The notes under the pieces were generated by a model, which did not search any database, was not told where the DNA came from, and saw nothing but the letters and a program-made list of their open reading frames with translations. Below, piece by piece: positions 7,900 to 15,838 of a stretch of 24,576 bases of DNA. Every line of letters begins with the position of its first letter. Position 1 is the first letter of the stretch. The translations under genes were made by a program, and so were the position numbers. This DNA comes from a virus, in IMG/VR virus record IMGVR_UViG_3300006919_000418, positions 1 to 24,576 of that record; one strand, 5' to 3'.

Positions 7900-9333
7900 T
7901 TACTCGTCCTTCCCTTCTTTATCCAGCAACTCTTTAATCGCTCGCGTTAGTTCGTCTGGATTCTTTGACAGCTTCTTGAGTTCGTACTTAATGTCGCCAA
8001 GATACTCATCGACTTTCTTCTTGTCGCCACCAAATGCCATATATGCCAAGTTCAGCGCGTTGTCATAGGCGACATCCGGGTCGCTGTTTGTCACCGTAAG
8101 AATCTGGCTGACAGCTCTCTTAACATCAGCCTTTGCGGCATCTTCACGCCTTGTGCGGCTCAAGGATTCATCCGCGCGCCCACTAGCCTGTTGCGCCAAT
8201 GTAGCGTTCTGCTTGGCGATCTTCAGGCGCGTTTGCGTCATGGATTCGCCAAGGCCTTTGATCGCCTTAGCGATATCGGCTTGGTCGGCGTCCTTGGAGA
8301 ACATCAGCAGTGTGGCCGCTTTGATCTTTTCCGGTGACGCGCCGGGATAGTCCGCCGTCAGTTTGATTGTCGCTTCATTGAGTTTCTGCGTATCGACAGT
8401 AGCGAACTCGGGGGCTTCGACCTTGCCAGTTTTGTCGAACACCCAAGACTCCGAAGCAATTGCTTGTTCGGGGTCCATCTTCGTCGCCACAGACTTGCGA
8501 TAATCAGCGCGAGCCTTCTGGTTGGCTTCCTGTTCCGCCTGCTCTTTAACCTGCTTCATCATCTCCGGGAAAGCGGCCTGCGCCATCTTTGCGCCCATCG
8601 CGTCCCCGGCCTGCCCTGGTAGCATCCCCTTAGTTGCCATCTGGATGCGCTGCGCTCGCTCCATGATGTACGGGTCTTCCATCGTCTTGCCAGCCTTCAG
8701 CCCGGCCAGCAACTCTTGCGTATCGGTCAGGACTTGCCGCTGGAGGTTCTGTTGCATACCTTCCATCTCGGAACTCATGGCCCCGCGCTTCTTGATCTCC
8801 TCAAGCATCTGCATCGTGCCCCGCTGCTGCGACGCAGACGGCGGTTGCGGCACGCCCATAGCGCGACCGAGGCGGCTGAAGATTCCACCACCACCTTGCC
8901 CGCCGCCCTGCGGAGGCCCGCCTTGAGGCATCCCCGGAGGCGGACCTTGCATAGGCGGTCCCTGCTGGGGCATCCCGCCGGGAGGAGGGGGCGGCGGGGA
9001 TTGCTGCGGTCCTGCCATTGGAGGCATCCCGCCTCCTGGCGGCATTCCGCCTTGCGCCCCAGCAGGAGCTTGTTGTGGGGCTGCGGGTGATTCGTAGTCG
9101 AGTGCGATGCCAGCCACGCGAGCCCACTTCGCCATCTGTTTGAGGTCAACACCCGGCAAGCCTTGCCGCAATAAAGCAAGGTGCTTGTCAAAGTTAGCGG
9201 CGGCCTCTTGTTTCTTCGACTTCTGCGTGCCTTGATACGCTTCGATGAATTGCGACAAGCCCGCGCCAAAGCCGTTCCCCTGCGTCGGGGGCGGCGGCAC
9301 GATCGGTCTCGGTTGCGGTCCTGGTTGCGGCAT
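7900..9333 (-). CDS. Pro/Gly/Gln-rich virion protein, probable ejection protein
   Basis: 477 aa. The first 30 residues are Pro-rich. A short helical segment follows (GLSQFIEAYQGTQKSKKQEAAANFDKHLALLRQG lies at about 25-58), then a low-complexity tract at about 84-150 made of Pro, Gly, Met and Gln including six consecutive prolines. The C-terminal two thirds is charged and helical, with likely coiled coil (for example QVKEQAEQEANQKARADYRK, and the Lys/Glu-rich end). No enzymatic motif is seen. The stop is immediately followed by the GTG of the 941-aa gene, so the two are translationally linked. Position and composition suggest an internal virion or scaffold-type component. Confidence 0.6.
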   Translation of the reverse strand: MPQPGPQPRPIVPPPPTQGNGFGAGLSQFIEAYQGTQKSKKQEAAANFDKHLALLRQGLPGVDLKQMAKWARVAGIALDYESPAAPQQAPAGAQGGMPPGGGMPPMAGPQQSPPPPPPGGMPQQGPPMQGPPPGMPQGGPPQGGGQGGGGIFSRLGRAMGVPQPPSASQQRGTMQMLEEIKKRGAMSSEMEGMQQNLQRQVLTDTQELLAGLKAGKTMEDPYIMERAQRIQMATKGMLPGQAGDAMGAKMAQAAFPEMMKQVKEQAEQEANQKARADYRKSVATKMDPEQAIASESWVFDKTGKVEAPEFATVDTQKLNEATIKLTADYPGASPEKIKAATLLMFSKDADQADIAKAIKGLGESMTQTRLKIAKQNATLAQQASGRADESLSRTRREDAAKADVKRAVSQILTVTNSDPDVAYDNALNLAYMAFGGDKKKVDEYLGDIKYELKKLSKNPDELTRAIKELLDKEGKDE

Positions 9334-9351
9334 CGTTTATCTCTCTTGTTC

Positions 9352-9379
9352 GTACAGTTTTTAGTACAGTTTTTAGTAC
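9352..9379. repeat. 12-bp tandem direct repeat in intergenic gap
   Basis: GTACAGTTTTTA occurs twice head to tail (9352-9363 and 9364-9375), followed by a third GTAC (9376-9379). It fills most of the 55-nt gap between two virion genes, upstream of the ribosome site of the 477-aa protein gene. On the transcribed strand it reads as A-rich repeats. It may be a slippage duplication or an A/T-rich spacer that affects translation. Confidence 0.9.
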
Positions 9380-9388
9380 GCCTGTCAC

Positions 9389-11524
9389 CTACCCCAAGAT
9401 CCCGCCGAAGTAACCGCCGAGATTGGTTGTAGAACCTTGCGCGCCGCCCCCGCCGCCGAACCCGCCCAAGATGCTCGAAAGCCCCGGAGCCAAGCCGCCC
9501 AAAATAGACGGCCATTGCGACTGATTCTGCTGCGGATACGCCGTCACCGGGTAGCCCGTGGCCCCAGCGTATTGATACGGCAACAGCGGCGAGTTGTAGT
9601 TCCGCGTCCGCAGCCATTCTTGGTAGATGCGGTCGATCTCATTCTGGCCAATACCGTACTGCTGTTGACCCAGCGCCGATCCAGCGCCAAGGTTCTGCCG
9701 CCAGAGATTCGACAAGTCGCCAGCACCCGCTAGCGACAACTGCATCAGCGCCATCTGACGATCCTGCTCAGTCATGCCCGCCGCCGTCTCCGCGCCGTAC
9801 AATTGCGTCGCCGCCTGCATGGCCGTCTGGTTGAGTGACTGCGCCGCGCCCACCGAGCCCTGGTACATCTGCTGCGCCAAGTCGTAGGCGTGCTGCATCT
9901 GCCACATATCGGACTGAAAATCCTGCCCCGACAATTGGCTGATGCCTTGCTGTGCCATTTGCCCCAACTGGCCGGAAGCCCCGTACTGCCGACCCATCGC
10001 AGCCTCTAGTGCTTGAGTCGTCATCTGCGCCAACAGCGCATTCTGCTCCAGCCCTGCTTGAGTCTGGAAATCCACCGCCGCTTGGCCGAACGGCGTAGAC
10101 GCCCGATTGCCCGATACGTTGAACGATTCCTGGAGGTCCGCATAGCGCCTGTCTAGGTTCCGTTGCTGTGCATCCGTCATCGCCTGCCACGCCGGAAGCT
10201 GATTGATCGCTTGGCCGTCTTGGGCGAAGCTCTGGAGATAGCCAAAGTCATTAGCCCCAGATGCCAGCCATTCAGCAGCCGACGAGGGGACGCCGTTCGC
10301 AGAAGCGTTGCCAACACCACCGCCACCGGGGTTCGGGTTCGTAACCGTAGGTTGATTGTAGGTTGGGGAGGCGTTACTGCCCGGCAGACTGGGTAAAGTG
10401 GTTCCGCCCCCCCCGGTCCCGCTGCCGGAACCACTTCCCCCCGAACCACCTGCCGGAGGGAAAGGATTGGGATTTGCGCCGCCCGTGCCCGAGCCCGAGC
10501 CGTTGCCCTGGCCATAGCCCGAGCCACCGCCAAAGACGCTCCCGTAGTCATAGCCGCCGCCGGCGTTTGTTCCTGGGTTGTACTGGCTGCCGCCAGGGGC
10601 CGACGCCCCAAACCCGTTCTGACCGTAATACGACGCCTGCGGCAGTCCGCCCTGGCTTGCGCCAATTGGGAACCCGTTGTCGTCATACAGCGACGGAGCC
10701 GGAGGGTAAGAGCCCTCCAGGTAGTTGCTGCCGTCAAGCCCTGCGCTCGCCGCGACCCACGGCGGAACGAACCCGTGCAATGGACCGCCATACCCAGGCA
10801 GGCCGCGCATCAACTGATCGGTCTGCACTCCAGCCCCGAACAAGCCGGGGTTGGTCTGCATCAGGTTCGGGTCGAACGACTGCGTGATGTTGCCAGGAAG
10901 AACAGCGCTTTGGCCGTAGGGCGTGTCGTAGGTCCGCGCCTGGGGAAAGTTCAACTGAGACCCAAGGGGGCCTTCAGCCCGTGGTCCTTGATTGTTGAAC
11001 CACGTCATGAAGTCGTTGACGGCGGTTTGATTGAGCGTGCCAAGCCCTAGATCGCTGCGTTGCTGCGCTGCTGCCGCCGTGCGCGATCCCATCGGGGCCG
11101 TCATGCCGGTTTGCTGCGACTGTATCCCATGATCCGCCGCGTTGGTCGAGCCCATCGCCCCCAACACTCCGGCGTTGTTATAGTAATCGCCGATGAGCTG
11201 GCCCGAGCCCATGCCCGTGACACCCTGTTGCCTCGCAACTTGATCCACTTCGCCGGGGACGTAGATCGACCCCATTCCCTGCTGGGTCTGGGTTGAAGGC
11301 GTGTGGTAGGCGGACCCCGCCAATGAGCGGTAGCTTCCGCCCGGCAAGCCCAACTGTTTCGCAACGTCAGAGCCCCAGAACATCGTCCCGTTTGGGGCCG
11401 TGTTGCCGCTGGGCATCGCGCCGTAATAGTTTACGGCTTGGTTGTAGATGTCCTCGCTGACGACCCCCTGTGCTTGGGGGTTGTTGCCCATCCATGTGCC
11501 GTAGTCGATGTTGCCGAATGCCAT
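9389..11524 (-). CDS. Gly-rich virion protein, probable ejection or tail component
   Basis: 711 aa, with the start 1 nt after the upstream stop and GAGGGG ahead of it. The first roughly 330 residues are rich in Gly, Asn, Gln, Tyr and Ser. A Gly/Ser/Pro linker (about 330-410) follows. Residues about 415-640 are helical and Gln/Ala/Met-rich (for example QTQAGLEQNALLAQMTTQALEAAMG), and the C-terminus is hydrophobic and Gly-rich (WPSILGGLAPGLSSILGGFGGGGG), which could insert into membrane. Long Gln/Ala helices with a Gly-rich hydrophobic tail are common in phage ejection proteins. No catalytic motifs are visible. Assignment is from composition and gene order. Confidence 0.6.
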   Translation of the reverse strand: MAFGNIDYGTWMGNNPQAQGVVSEDIYNQAVNYYGAMPSGNTAPNGTMFWGSDVAKQLGLPGGSYRSLAGSAYHTPSTQTQQGMGSIYVPGEVDQVARQQGVTGMGSGQLIGDYYNNAGVLGAMGSTNAADHGIQSQQTGMTAPMGSRTAAAAQQRSDLGLGTLNQTAVNDFMTWFNNQGPRAEGPLGSQLNFPQARTYDTPYGQSAVLPGNITQSFDPNLMQTNPGLFGAGVQTDQLMRGLPGYGGPLHGFVPPWVAASAGLDGSNYLEGSYPPAPSLYDDNGFPIGASQGGLPQASYYGQNGFGASAPGGSQYNPGTNAGGGYDYGSVFGGGSGYGQGNGSGSGTGGANPNPFPPAGGSGGSGSGSGTGGGGTTLPSLPGSNASPTYNQPTVTNPNPGGGGVGNASANGVPSSAAEWLASGANDFGYLQSFAQDGQAINQLPAWQAMTDAQQRNLDRRYADLQESFNVSGNRASTPFGQAAVDFQTQAGLEQNALLAQMTTQALEAAMGRQYGASGQLGQMAQQGISQLSGQDFQSDMWQMQHAYDLAQQMYQGSVGAAQSLNQTAMQAATQLYGAETAAGMTEQDRQMALMQLSLAGAGDLSNLWRQNLGAGSALGQQQYGIGQNEIDRIYQEWLRTRNYNSPLLPYQYAGATGYPVTAYPQQNQSQWPSILGGLAPGLSSILGGFGGGGGAQGSTTNLGGYFGGILG

Positions 11525-11525
11525 A

Positions 11526-12212
11526 TCAACCCCTCGGCGGGACCGGAACCTTGCGGTGGGGGTTCAGGCTTCCAGCCATTGCCTCTTTCATGAAGTTGCC
11601 CATCGGCGTTCCCGTAACGCCAAACTGCGCGAGGTTGCCAAGATACTGGCCAGCCTCGGACGGAGCGCCGTATTGCAGCGCGGTCTGAACTCCCGAATGA
11701 CCAGGACCGCCAAAGCCGCCGTAATCCATGAGTTGCCGCGCTCGCGGATCTTCCTGCCCAACCGGGTTCTGGTTGTAGAGGAAGTCGGCAAGGTACTGCG
11801 TGCCTGCATCCCACGGCTGCCAGTTCTGGTAGACGTTCGGCAGGATCGTGTTGTTAACGTCCGGCGACATTTGGCCGATCGTCTCCGTGCCGGGGCCTTC
11901 TTGCGAGCCAGAACCCGCAGGACCGCCAGATCCCGGAAACGCTTGATGCCCGTAGTATGCGCCCGTAGCGGGGTCGATGTAGTTGCGCAGGTATTGACCA
12001 AAGTTCTCCTGCAAGAACGGATACGTCGGATCAAGCTGAACAGGCAATCCGTCTTCTGTGGCATTCTTGTTCCCGCCGAGCAAGCCGCCGCCGATACCCA
12101 GGATGGCCGGCAGGATGTTGGCGAGCGCACCCCAGAACGCCCCCACGGCAAACAAGCCGACGAGTTGAAAGATTAGCGGTAGAGATGATGGGTCTGTGTT
12201 GGTTACGATCAT
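11526..12212 (-). CDS. Membrane-active virion protein, probable ejection protein
   Basis: 228 aa with GGGAG 8 nt before the ATG. Residues about 11-47 (LPLIFQLVGLFAVGAFWGAL and onward to GGGLLGG) form a long hydrophobic segment with Gly motifs, suited to membrane insertion. The rest is Pro/Gly/Asn-rich and polar without a recognisable domain. It stands first in the block of unusual-composition proteins after the tail genes and abuts the 711-aa gene. I infer an internal virion protein that helps form a DNA conduit. A structural neck component is an alternative. Confidence 0.55.
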   Translation of the reverse strand: MIVTNTDPSSLPLIFQLVGLFAVGAFWGALANILPAILGIGGGLLGGNKNATEDGLPVQLDPTYPFLQENFGQYLRNYIDPATGAYYGHQAFPGSGGPAGSGSQEGPGTETIGQMSPDVNNTILPNVYQNWQPWDAGTQYLADFLYNQNPVGQEDPRARQLMDYGGFGGPGHSGVQTALQYGAPSEAGQYLGNLAQFGVTGTPMGNFMKEAMAGSLNPHRKVPVPPRG

Positions 12213-12230
12213 TGCGTGTTCTCCCTTATC

Positions 12231-12866
12231 CTAAGCGCTCTTCAGCCTCGCCCGATGCACGTAGCACGACCACCCCAATGTATCTCCAAGGAAGTTTGAT
12301 GCTGATGTGACCAAGACCTCGATCTTGATCGAAGTTTTGTACTCAAAATTCAGCGGTATCGCAAAAGCATCACCGGGCTTGTTGCCCCAATCGCCGGTTG
12401 TGGTCGTGCCATTTGTGCGCCACGCCCACGTCCATTTATGCCATTCGGCTTGACCGGACGTGCTCAGAGGCAAAAGCGTCGGAGTGCCCCCGTCGATTGT
12501 AATGCGGAGATCCGCTACGATAGCCTCGCCACCACCCCATCCCGCATAGTTGCTGTAATCGCATACTACGCCAAGAGCCATTATCTTGCCTTCTTCCGTG
12601 GCATCCACAACGTCTTGCGCTGTTGGCGGGGAAAGCGTAGCAATATCGAAAGACGCATACCCGTTGCCTTGGCTTGCTGCTGTTAGGCCAGGGTCCATGT
12701 ATTCCCAACGATCACCCACGACAGCAACCTCCTCGGACCCGGCAAAGTGCGTAACATTCCCGCCCACCAACTGCGGCAGGCGCTCGTAGCGCAAATACTG
12801 ATCCGCAGTCAGCAGCATCGCCTTGAACTCGGCGAACTCTTGGCGCAACTCTTCGATTTCCGTCAT
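12231..12866 (-). CDS. Small virion protein with N-terminal coiled coil and beta-sandwich
   Basis: 211 aa; the ATG overlaps the upstream stop (ATGA), with GAGGG ahead. Residues 1-30 (MTEIEELRQEFAEFKAMLLT) look like a short trimerising coiled coil. The rest is predicted beta, with Trp/Thr/Gly strands such as EWHKWTWAWRTNG and ending in LGWSCYVHRARLKS, consistent with a jelly-roll or fibre-head fold. It directly follows the nozzle-like gene, so it could be a tail appendage or tail-tip protein. No specific family is recognised. Confidence 0.6.
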   Translation of the reverse strand: MTEIEELRQEFAEFKAMLLTADQYLRYERLPQLVGGNVTHFAGSEEVAVVGDRWEYMDPGLTAASQGNGYASFDIATLSPPTAQDVVDATEEGKIMALGVVCDYSNYAGWGGGEAIVADLRITIDGGTPTLLPLSTSGQAEWHKWTWAWRTNGTTTTGDWGNKPGDAFAIPLNFEYKTSIKIEVLVTSASNFLGDTLGWSCYVHRARLKSA

Positions 12867-14467
12867 GCGGCCCTCGATTGCGCGCTATCATCGCCATGCA
12901 CTTCCACCTGCTTGATTGCCAACTTGATACCCGTAGGGACGTTGAGTTTCAACTTCAACAGGTTCCCATTAAGTCGCATCGGGAACTTCGTCCTATTCCA
13001 CTCGCTGCGCCGGGCGTCAATCTTGCAAGCCAAGTCCAACCGTTGCTTGGTCGTCACCTGCTTGTGGTTCTGCTGGAAGGTCGCCGTCAGGTCCACCATC
13101 GGATGACTGAGCGTTCCGTTGGATGTTGGCCCGCCTTCCATCGCCCACACGAGATACAATTCCTTCACGTCGTAGTCGCGCTCGGCGGACCCGTTGAGCA
13201 AGAAGACCGGCGAAGTCAGCGACGCATCTTGGTCAATCAAATCATCAGGCCAAGACGAGACCGCGTTGTATGCCCCGCTCTGACCGTCAAACCACTGATA
13301 CCACTGCGGCGGAATCGAGTCATCCACAAACGACAACGAGAAGATCGGGTGCTTCTGCGGCCACTGCACCTTCTCAAAGGCCGCGTGGATATTGGTGTTG
13401 TACGAGTGCGCCGCCCACGTCTTCTCGCGCACGTCGTAGCTGTAGTGGCGCGCACCCTCATGGGGGACAATTGGGACAAGGTGGTATCGCAGTCGAGGGA
13501 TGAAACTCGCGGCTTCGTCCACGTCGGAAGCGGACTCAGAGTTGTAGCGATAATCACCCCGCGTCACGATGCCCTTGTACCGCGCACCCTCATGGAGCGA
13601 GTGCATCAACGCATCCCGGATACTGCCGCCAATCGGGCTCGGGCCGGAGGCGATGTCGAACGTGTACACGTCGTCATGCCCCACGCAGAAAATGGTGTTG
13701 TTGAAGTGCGCGAGCGTCGAAGGCCAAGCGCAGCCCGACCCCTCTCGCACCTTCATCTCCCAACGGAACGGGCCTGTCGTATTGGAGCCCGTCACATAGC
13801 CCAGCGTCCACCCGTAAGTACGTGCCACCACGATGATATTGTTGATGTTGACAATACCCGTAATGTCGTCCGGGATGTCCGTCAGCTCGGTTGACCCAGC
13901 GCCCGTGCTTGTCCAGTCCGTAATGTCAGTGGTGGTGCTCCACCCGATCTTGCGCGGGTTGTTTGCCCCCGATGTGATATCGTAAGCCGCCACGGCCCGA
14001 TTGAACGAGGTAGTGACGTAGCGGTACTTCGCGTCCGAAACTACGGCGTAGGTTGACGTGGAAATCGGCGTATGCGTCAGCAGCCCGCCGACGTTGTTTC
14101 CAACCAAGACGATTCCAGCCCAGACCGCGACGTTGTGGAACATCCGATCGCCAAAGCTCGTACCGGCCCCGGTGATCTCCGCGCCGGAATACGTGCTTGC
14201 GGAGGCGGTCGATCCCAGCCTGCGCAACGCGCCCGCACTGTCGATATAGACGATGTAGCGGTTGCCCTGGTTGAGCAGAAACGCCTTCGCGTAATCTACC
14301 CTAGCGCCTGACGCCCATTCCGAGAAGCGCTTTCGCAAGTGTGGGCGGGTTCGTGCTACGCCACGCTCAAACAAGAAATTGAGCGCATCGCTGCACTCCG
14401 TCTCGCCTAGCGAAATCGGGGCCGCTTCTGTGTTGAGAATCTGCGGGGTCCACTTAGCGAGCAGCAT
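12863..14467 (-). CDS. Tail nozzle / stabilisation protein (P22 gp10-like beta-propeller candidate)
   Basis: The frame is open from 14500, but GGAGGT stands 7 nt before an ATG at 14467 that shares its A with the upstream stop (TAATG). This start gives 534 aa beginning MLLAKWTPQILNTEAAP. The protein is almost entirely predicted beta, with repeated blade-like strands such as NRYIVYIDSAGALRRL, NVAVWAGIVLVGNN, NIIVVARTYGWTLGYV and NTIFCVGHDDVYTFD. This is the usual appearance of P22 gp10 and T7 gp12-type nozzle proteins, which plug the short tail beneath the adaptor. Its place directly after the adaptor gene supports this. Assignment is by pattern, not alignment. Confidence 0.7.
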   Translation of the reverse strand: MLLAKWTPQILNTEAAPISLGETECSDALNFLFERGVARTRPHLRKRFSEWASGARVDYAKAFLLNQGNRYIVYIDSAGALRRLGSTASASTYSGAEITGAGTSFGDRMFHNVAVWAGIVLVGNNVGGLLTHTPISTSTYAVVSDAKYRYVTTSFNRAVAAYDITSGANNPRKIGWSTTTDITDWTSTGAGSTELTDIPDDITGIVNINNIIVVARTYGWTLGYVTGSNTTGPFRWEMKVREGSGCAWPSTLAHFNNTIFCVGHDDVYTFDIASGPSPIGGSIRDALMHSLHEGARYKGIVTRGDYRYNSESASDVDEAASFIPRLRYHLVPIVPHEGARHYSYDVREKTWAAHSYNTNIHAAFEKVQWPQKHPIFSLSFVDDSIPPQWYQWFDGQSGAYNAVSSWPDDLIDQDASLTSPVFLLNGSAERDYDVKELYLVWAMEGGPTSNGTLSHPMVDLTATFQQNHKQVTTKQRLDLACKIDARRSEWNRTKFPMRLNGNLLKLKLNVPTGIKLAIKQVEVHGDDSAQSRAA

Positions 14468-15186
14468 TACATGGACCTCCGGTAAGGCTGCATCCCCCAA
14501 TCCTCGTCAATCGACTCGCGCCATGTGAGGGTGGACAGCAGATCGTTCCACAACCGGGGGATGATACCCATCTCTTTCGAGTGCCGCTTCCGCACGGACG
14601 GTCCATCAGGCAGCATGGCCGGCATCATCAGCGCCCCAGCCTTGTCGAACGATTGTAAGAAGTGGTACGTCCGGTAGAGGGTTTCCCAAACCAGCAACTC
14701 TTCCCATTCGACCGGGATCAGCAACTCATGCGAGGCCGGGTCCGTCACGCTGATGACGGGCTTGCGCCAGAAGTATGCACGGATAGTATGGGCCGACGAT
14801 GACGGCGCAACGTCAAACTCGATCGTATCTTGGTCCACTCGCGCGTACAGGCGCGGAGTCCCGCTGGTCTGGTAGGAGTACCATTCGTGGTTTCGCGCAT
14901 CGTCGCGCGTCAACCTGAAAACCTCGGTAGCCGAGACCTTGTACCGCAAGGATATGATCCCGGCTACCTCGTAGTCCGACAGATTCGTTGTCAGGTTTAG
15001 GGTTTGAGAATCTTGAGTGACTGCGATCTCGTCGGACCGAACTAACAACTCAGGGAAGGGAACCTTGTTGGCGATCGTGCGATACGCCATTGTGGCGGCT
15101 TTGATGGCGAATCCAATCGTCTCGTCGGGGCGCACGAGGATATCGTTTGCCACCGTCGATGCAATGTCGCCCAAAGTCGTAGCCAT
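14467..15186 (-). CDS. Head-tail adaptor (connector) protein
   Basis: 239 aa. The ATG immediately follows the upstream TAG. The N-terminal helical pair (DIASTVANDILVRPDETIGFAIKAATMAYRTIANKVPFPEL), a beta middle (TLNLTTNLSDYEVAGIISLRYK, DTIEFDVAPSSSAHTIRAYFWRKP) and a C-terminal helical part with VEWEELLVWETLYRTYHFL match the general plan of P22 gp4 / T7 gp11 / SU10-type adaptors. Such proteins form a ring under the portal and receive the nozzle. The following gene overlaps the stop as TAATG. Confidence in the role is good; the subfamily is uncertain. Confidence 0.7.
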   Translation of the reverse strand: MATTLGDIASTVANDILVRPDETIGFAIKAATMAYRTIANKVPFPELLVRSDEIAVTQDSQTLNLTTNLSDYEVAGIISLRYKVSATEVFRLTRDDARNHEWYSYQTSGTPRLYARVDQDTIEFDVAPSSSAHTIRAYFWRKPVISVTDPASHELLIPVEWEELLVWETLYRTYHFLQSFDKAGALMMPAMLPDGPSVRKRHSKEMGIIPRLWNDLLSTLTWRESIDEDWGMQPYRRSM

Positions 15187-15450
15187 CTAAATCTCTTCGC
15201 TCCCAAAGAAGCGCCTTCGCATGTGGCGCGTGTCCGTCCCTTCGTATTGCGCGCCCTGCTGGAGAACACGCGATATTTCCCGCTCTCGGCGTTCCACATC
15301 CAACGAGTCCACGCATGTTTCCGCACAAACAAAATGCCCCTTGGTTCGACGCGAGTTAGAGACGACCAACTCGCTCATGGGAAACTCCAGTCCGCAGATG
15401 TGGCAAAATTCCCATGCTTCCTCCGCCCTGAAGTTGCGCTTGCGTCGCAT
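15187..15450 (-). CDS. Small zinc-ribbon-like protein
   Basis: 87 aa, starting MRRKRNF, with a strongly basic N-terminus. C16-H-I-C19 and C42-A-E-T-C46 give a CxxC plus CxxxC set that suits a zinc ribbon or treble-clef finger. The second half is Arg/Glu-rich and probably helical (VERREREISRVLQQG). It sits between a small head protein and the adaptor and is coupled to both by 0-3 nt. It could be a nucleic-acid-binding or assembly factor; nothing fixes the function. Confidence 0.65.
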   Translation of the reverse strand: MRRKRNFRAEEAWEFCHICGLEFPMSELVVSNSRRTKGHFVCAETCVDSLDVERREREISRVLQQGAQYEGTDTRHMRRRFFGSEEI

Positions 15451-15453
15451 AGC

Positions 15454-15750
15454 TCACTCGATGATGATCTCCAGTACGCCGGATGCCAAAGCAGGAACCT
15501 CCAGCGGCCCAGCGAGAGGCGCTGCAAACTCTTGCTCAAAGAAGGATTCTCCCGCCACTGCTTCGTGGAAGAAGACCGTGCGCCCCTTTGCGTCCTTGAC
15601 GTGTACGGCATCCCCAGGGTCGGAAGACCCGTCAGGCTGCCAGCGAATGCGATGGGCGAAGATACGCGAGCCGCCGGGGACATCGCGGCCAACAGCCGAG
15701 GTCGGGGCGTCGTCGGGATAAATCCGCCAAATGTTTGTGGTCAGTTCCAT
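15454..15750 (-). CDS. Small beta-rich phage protein
   Basis: 98 aa. Strands such as RIFAHRIRWQPDG, GDAVHVKDAKGRTVFFHEAV and a terminal PLEVPALASGVLEIIIE follow a pattern I know from small proteins encoded near capsid genes in many phages (roughly GDTVVIKDKNGKVVFEA, then WVNGLYVPTLASGKLYIYL). The fold is likely a small beta-sandwich. Role is unknown; capsid decoration or neck accessory is plausible. Confidence 0.6.
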   Translation of the reverse strand: MELTTNIWRIYPDDAPTSAVGRDVPGGSRIFAHRIRWQPDGSSDPGDAVHVKDAKGRTVFFHEAVAGESFFEQEFAAPLAGPLEVPALASGVLEIIIE

Positions 15751-15787
15751 CTAGGCCGCCCCTACTGAAGTTCCTATCTCTTGTTGC

Positions 15788-15823
15788 GTGGTTGCGGGCA
15801 TGGCGAACAATACCCGCAACCAC
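15788..15823. other. Perfect 11-bp stem hairpin between virion genes
   Basis: GTGGTTGCGGG (15788-15798) pairs perfectly with CCCGCAACCAC (15813-15823) around a 14-nt loop. It lies in the 88-nt gap after the beta-helix gene. The T-rich run (TTTGTTT) follows it only on the plus strand, whereas genes run on the minus strand, so it is not a standard terminator for this operon. It may act as an RNA stability or processing element. Confidence 0.75.
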
Positions 15824-15838
15824 TTTGTTTGCACCGAC

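Noticed and set aside
8775-9617. Minus-strand frame of 280 codons rich in Arg
   Set aside because: It is a frame shadow of the Pro/Gly-rich 477-aa gene; repetitive GC-rich codons keep alternative frames open.
12878-13894. Long plus-strand frame of 338 codons
   Set aside because: It lies antisense to the well-supported nozzle-like gene, and its product is Arg/Val/His-rich with no domain. Long antisense frames are expected in GC-rich DNA.
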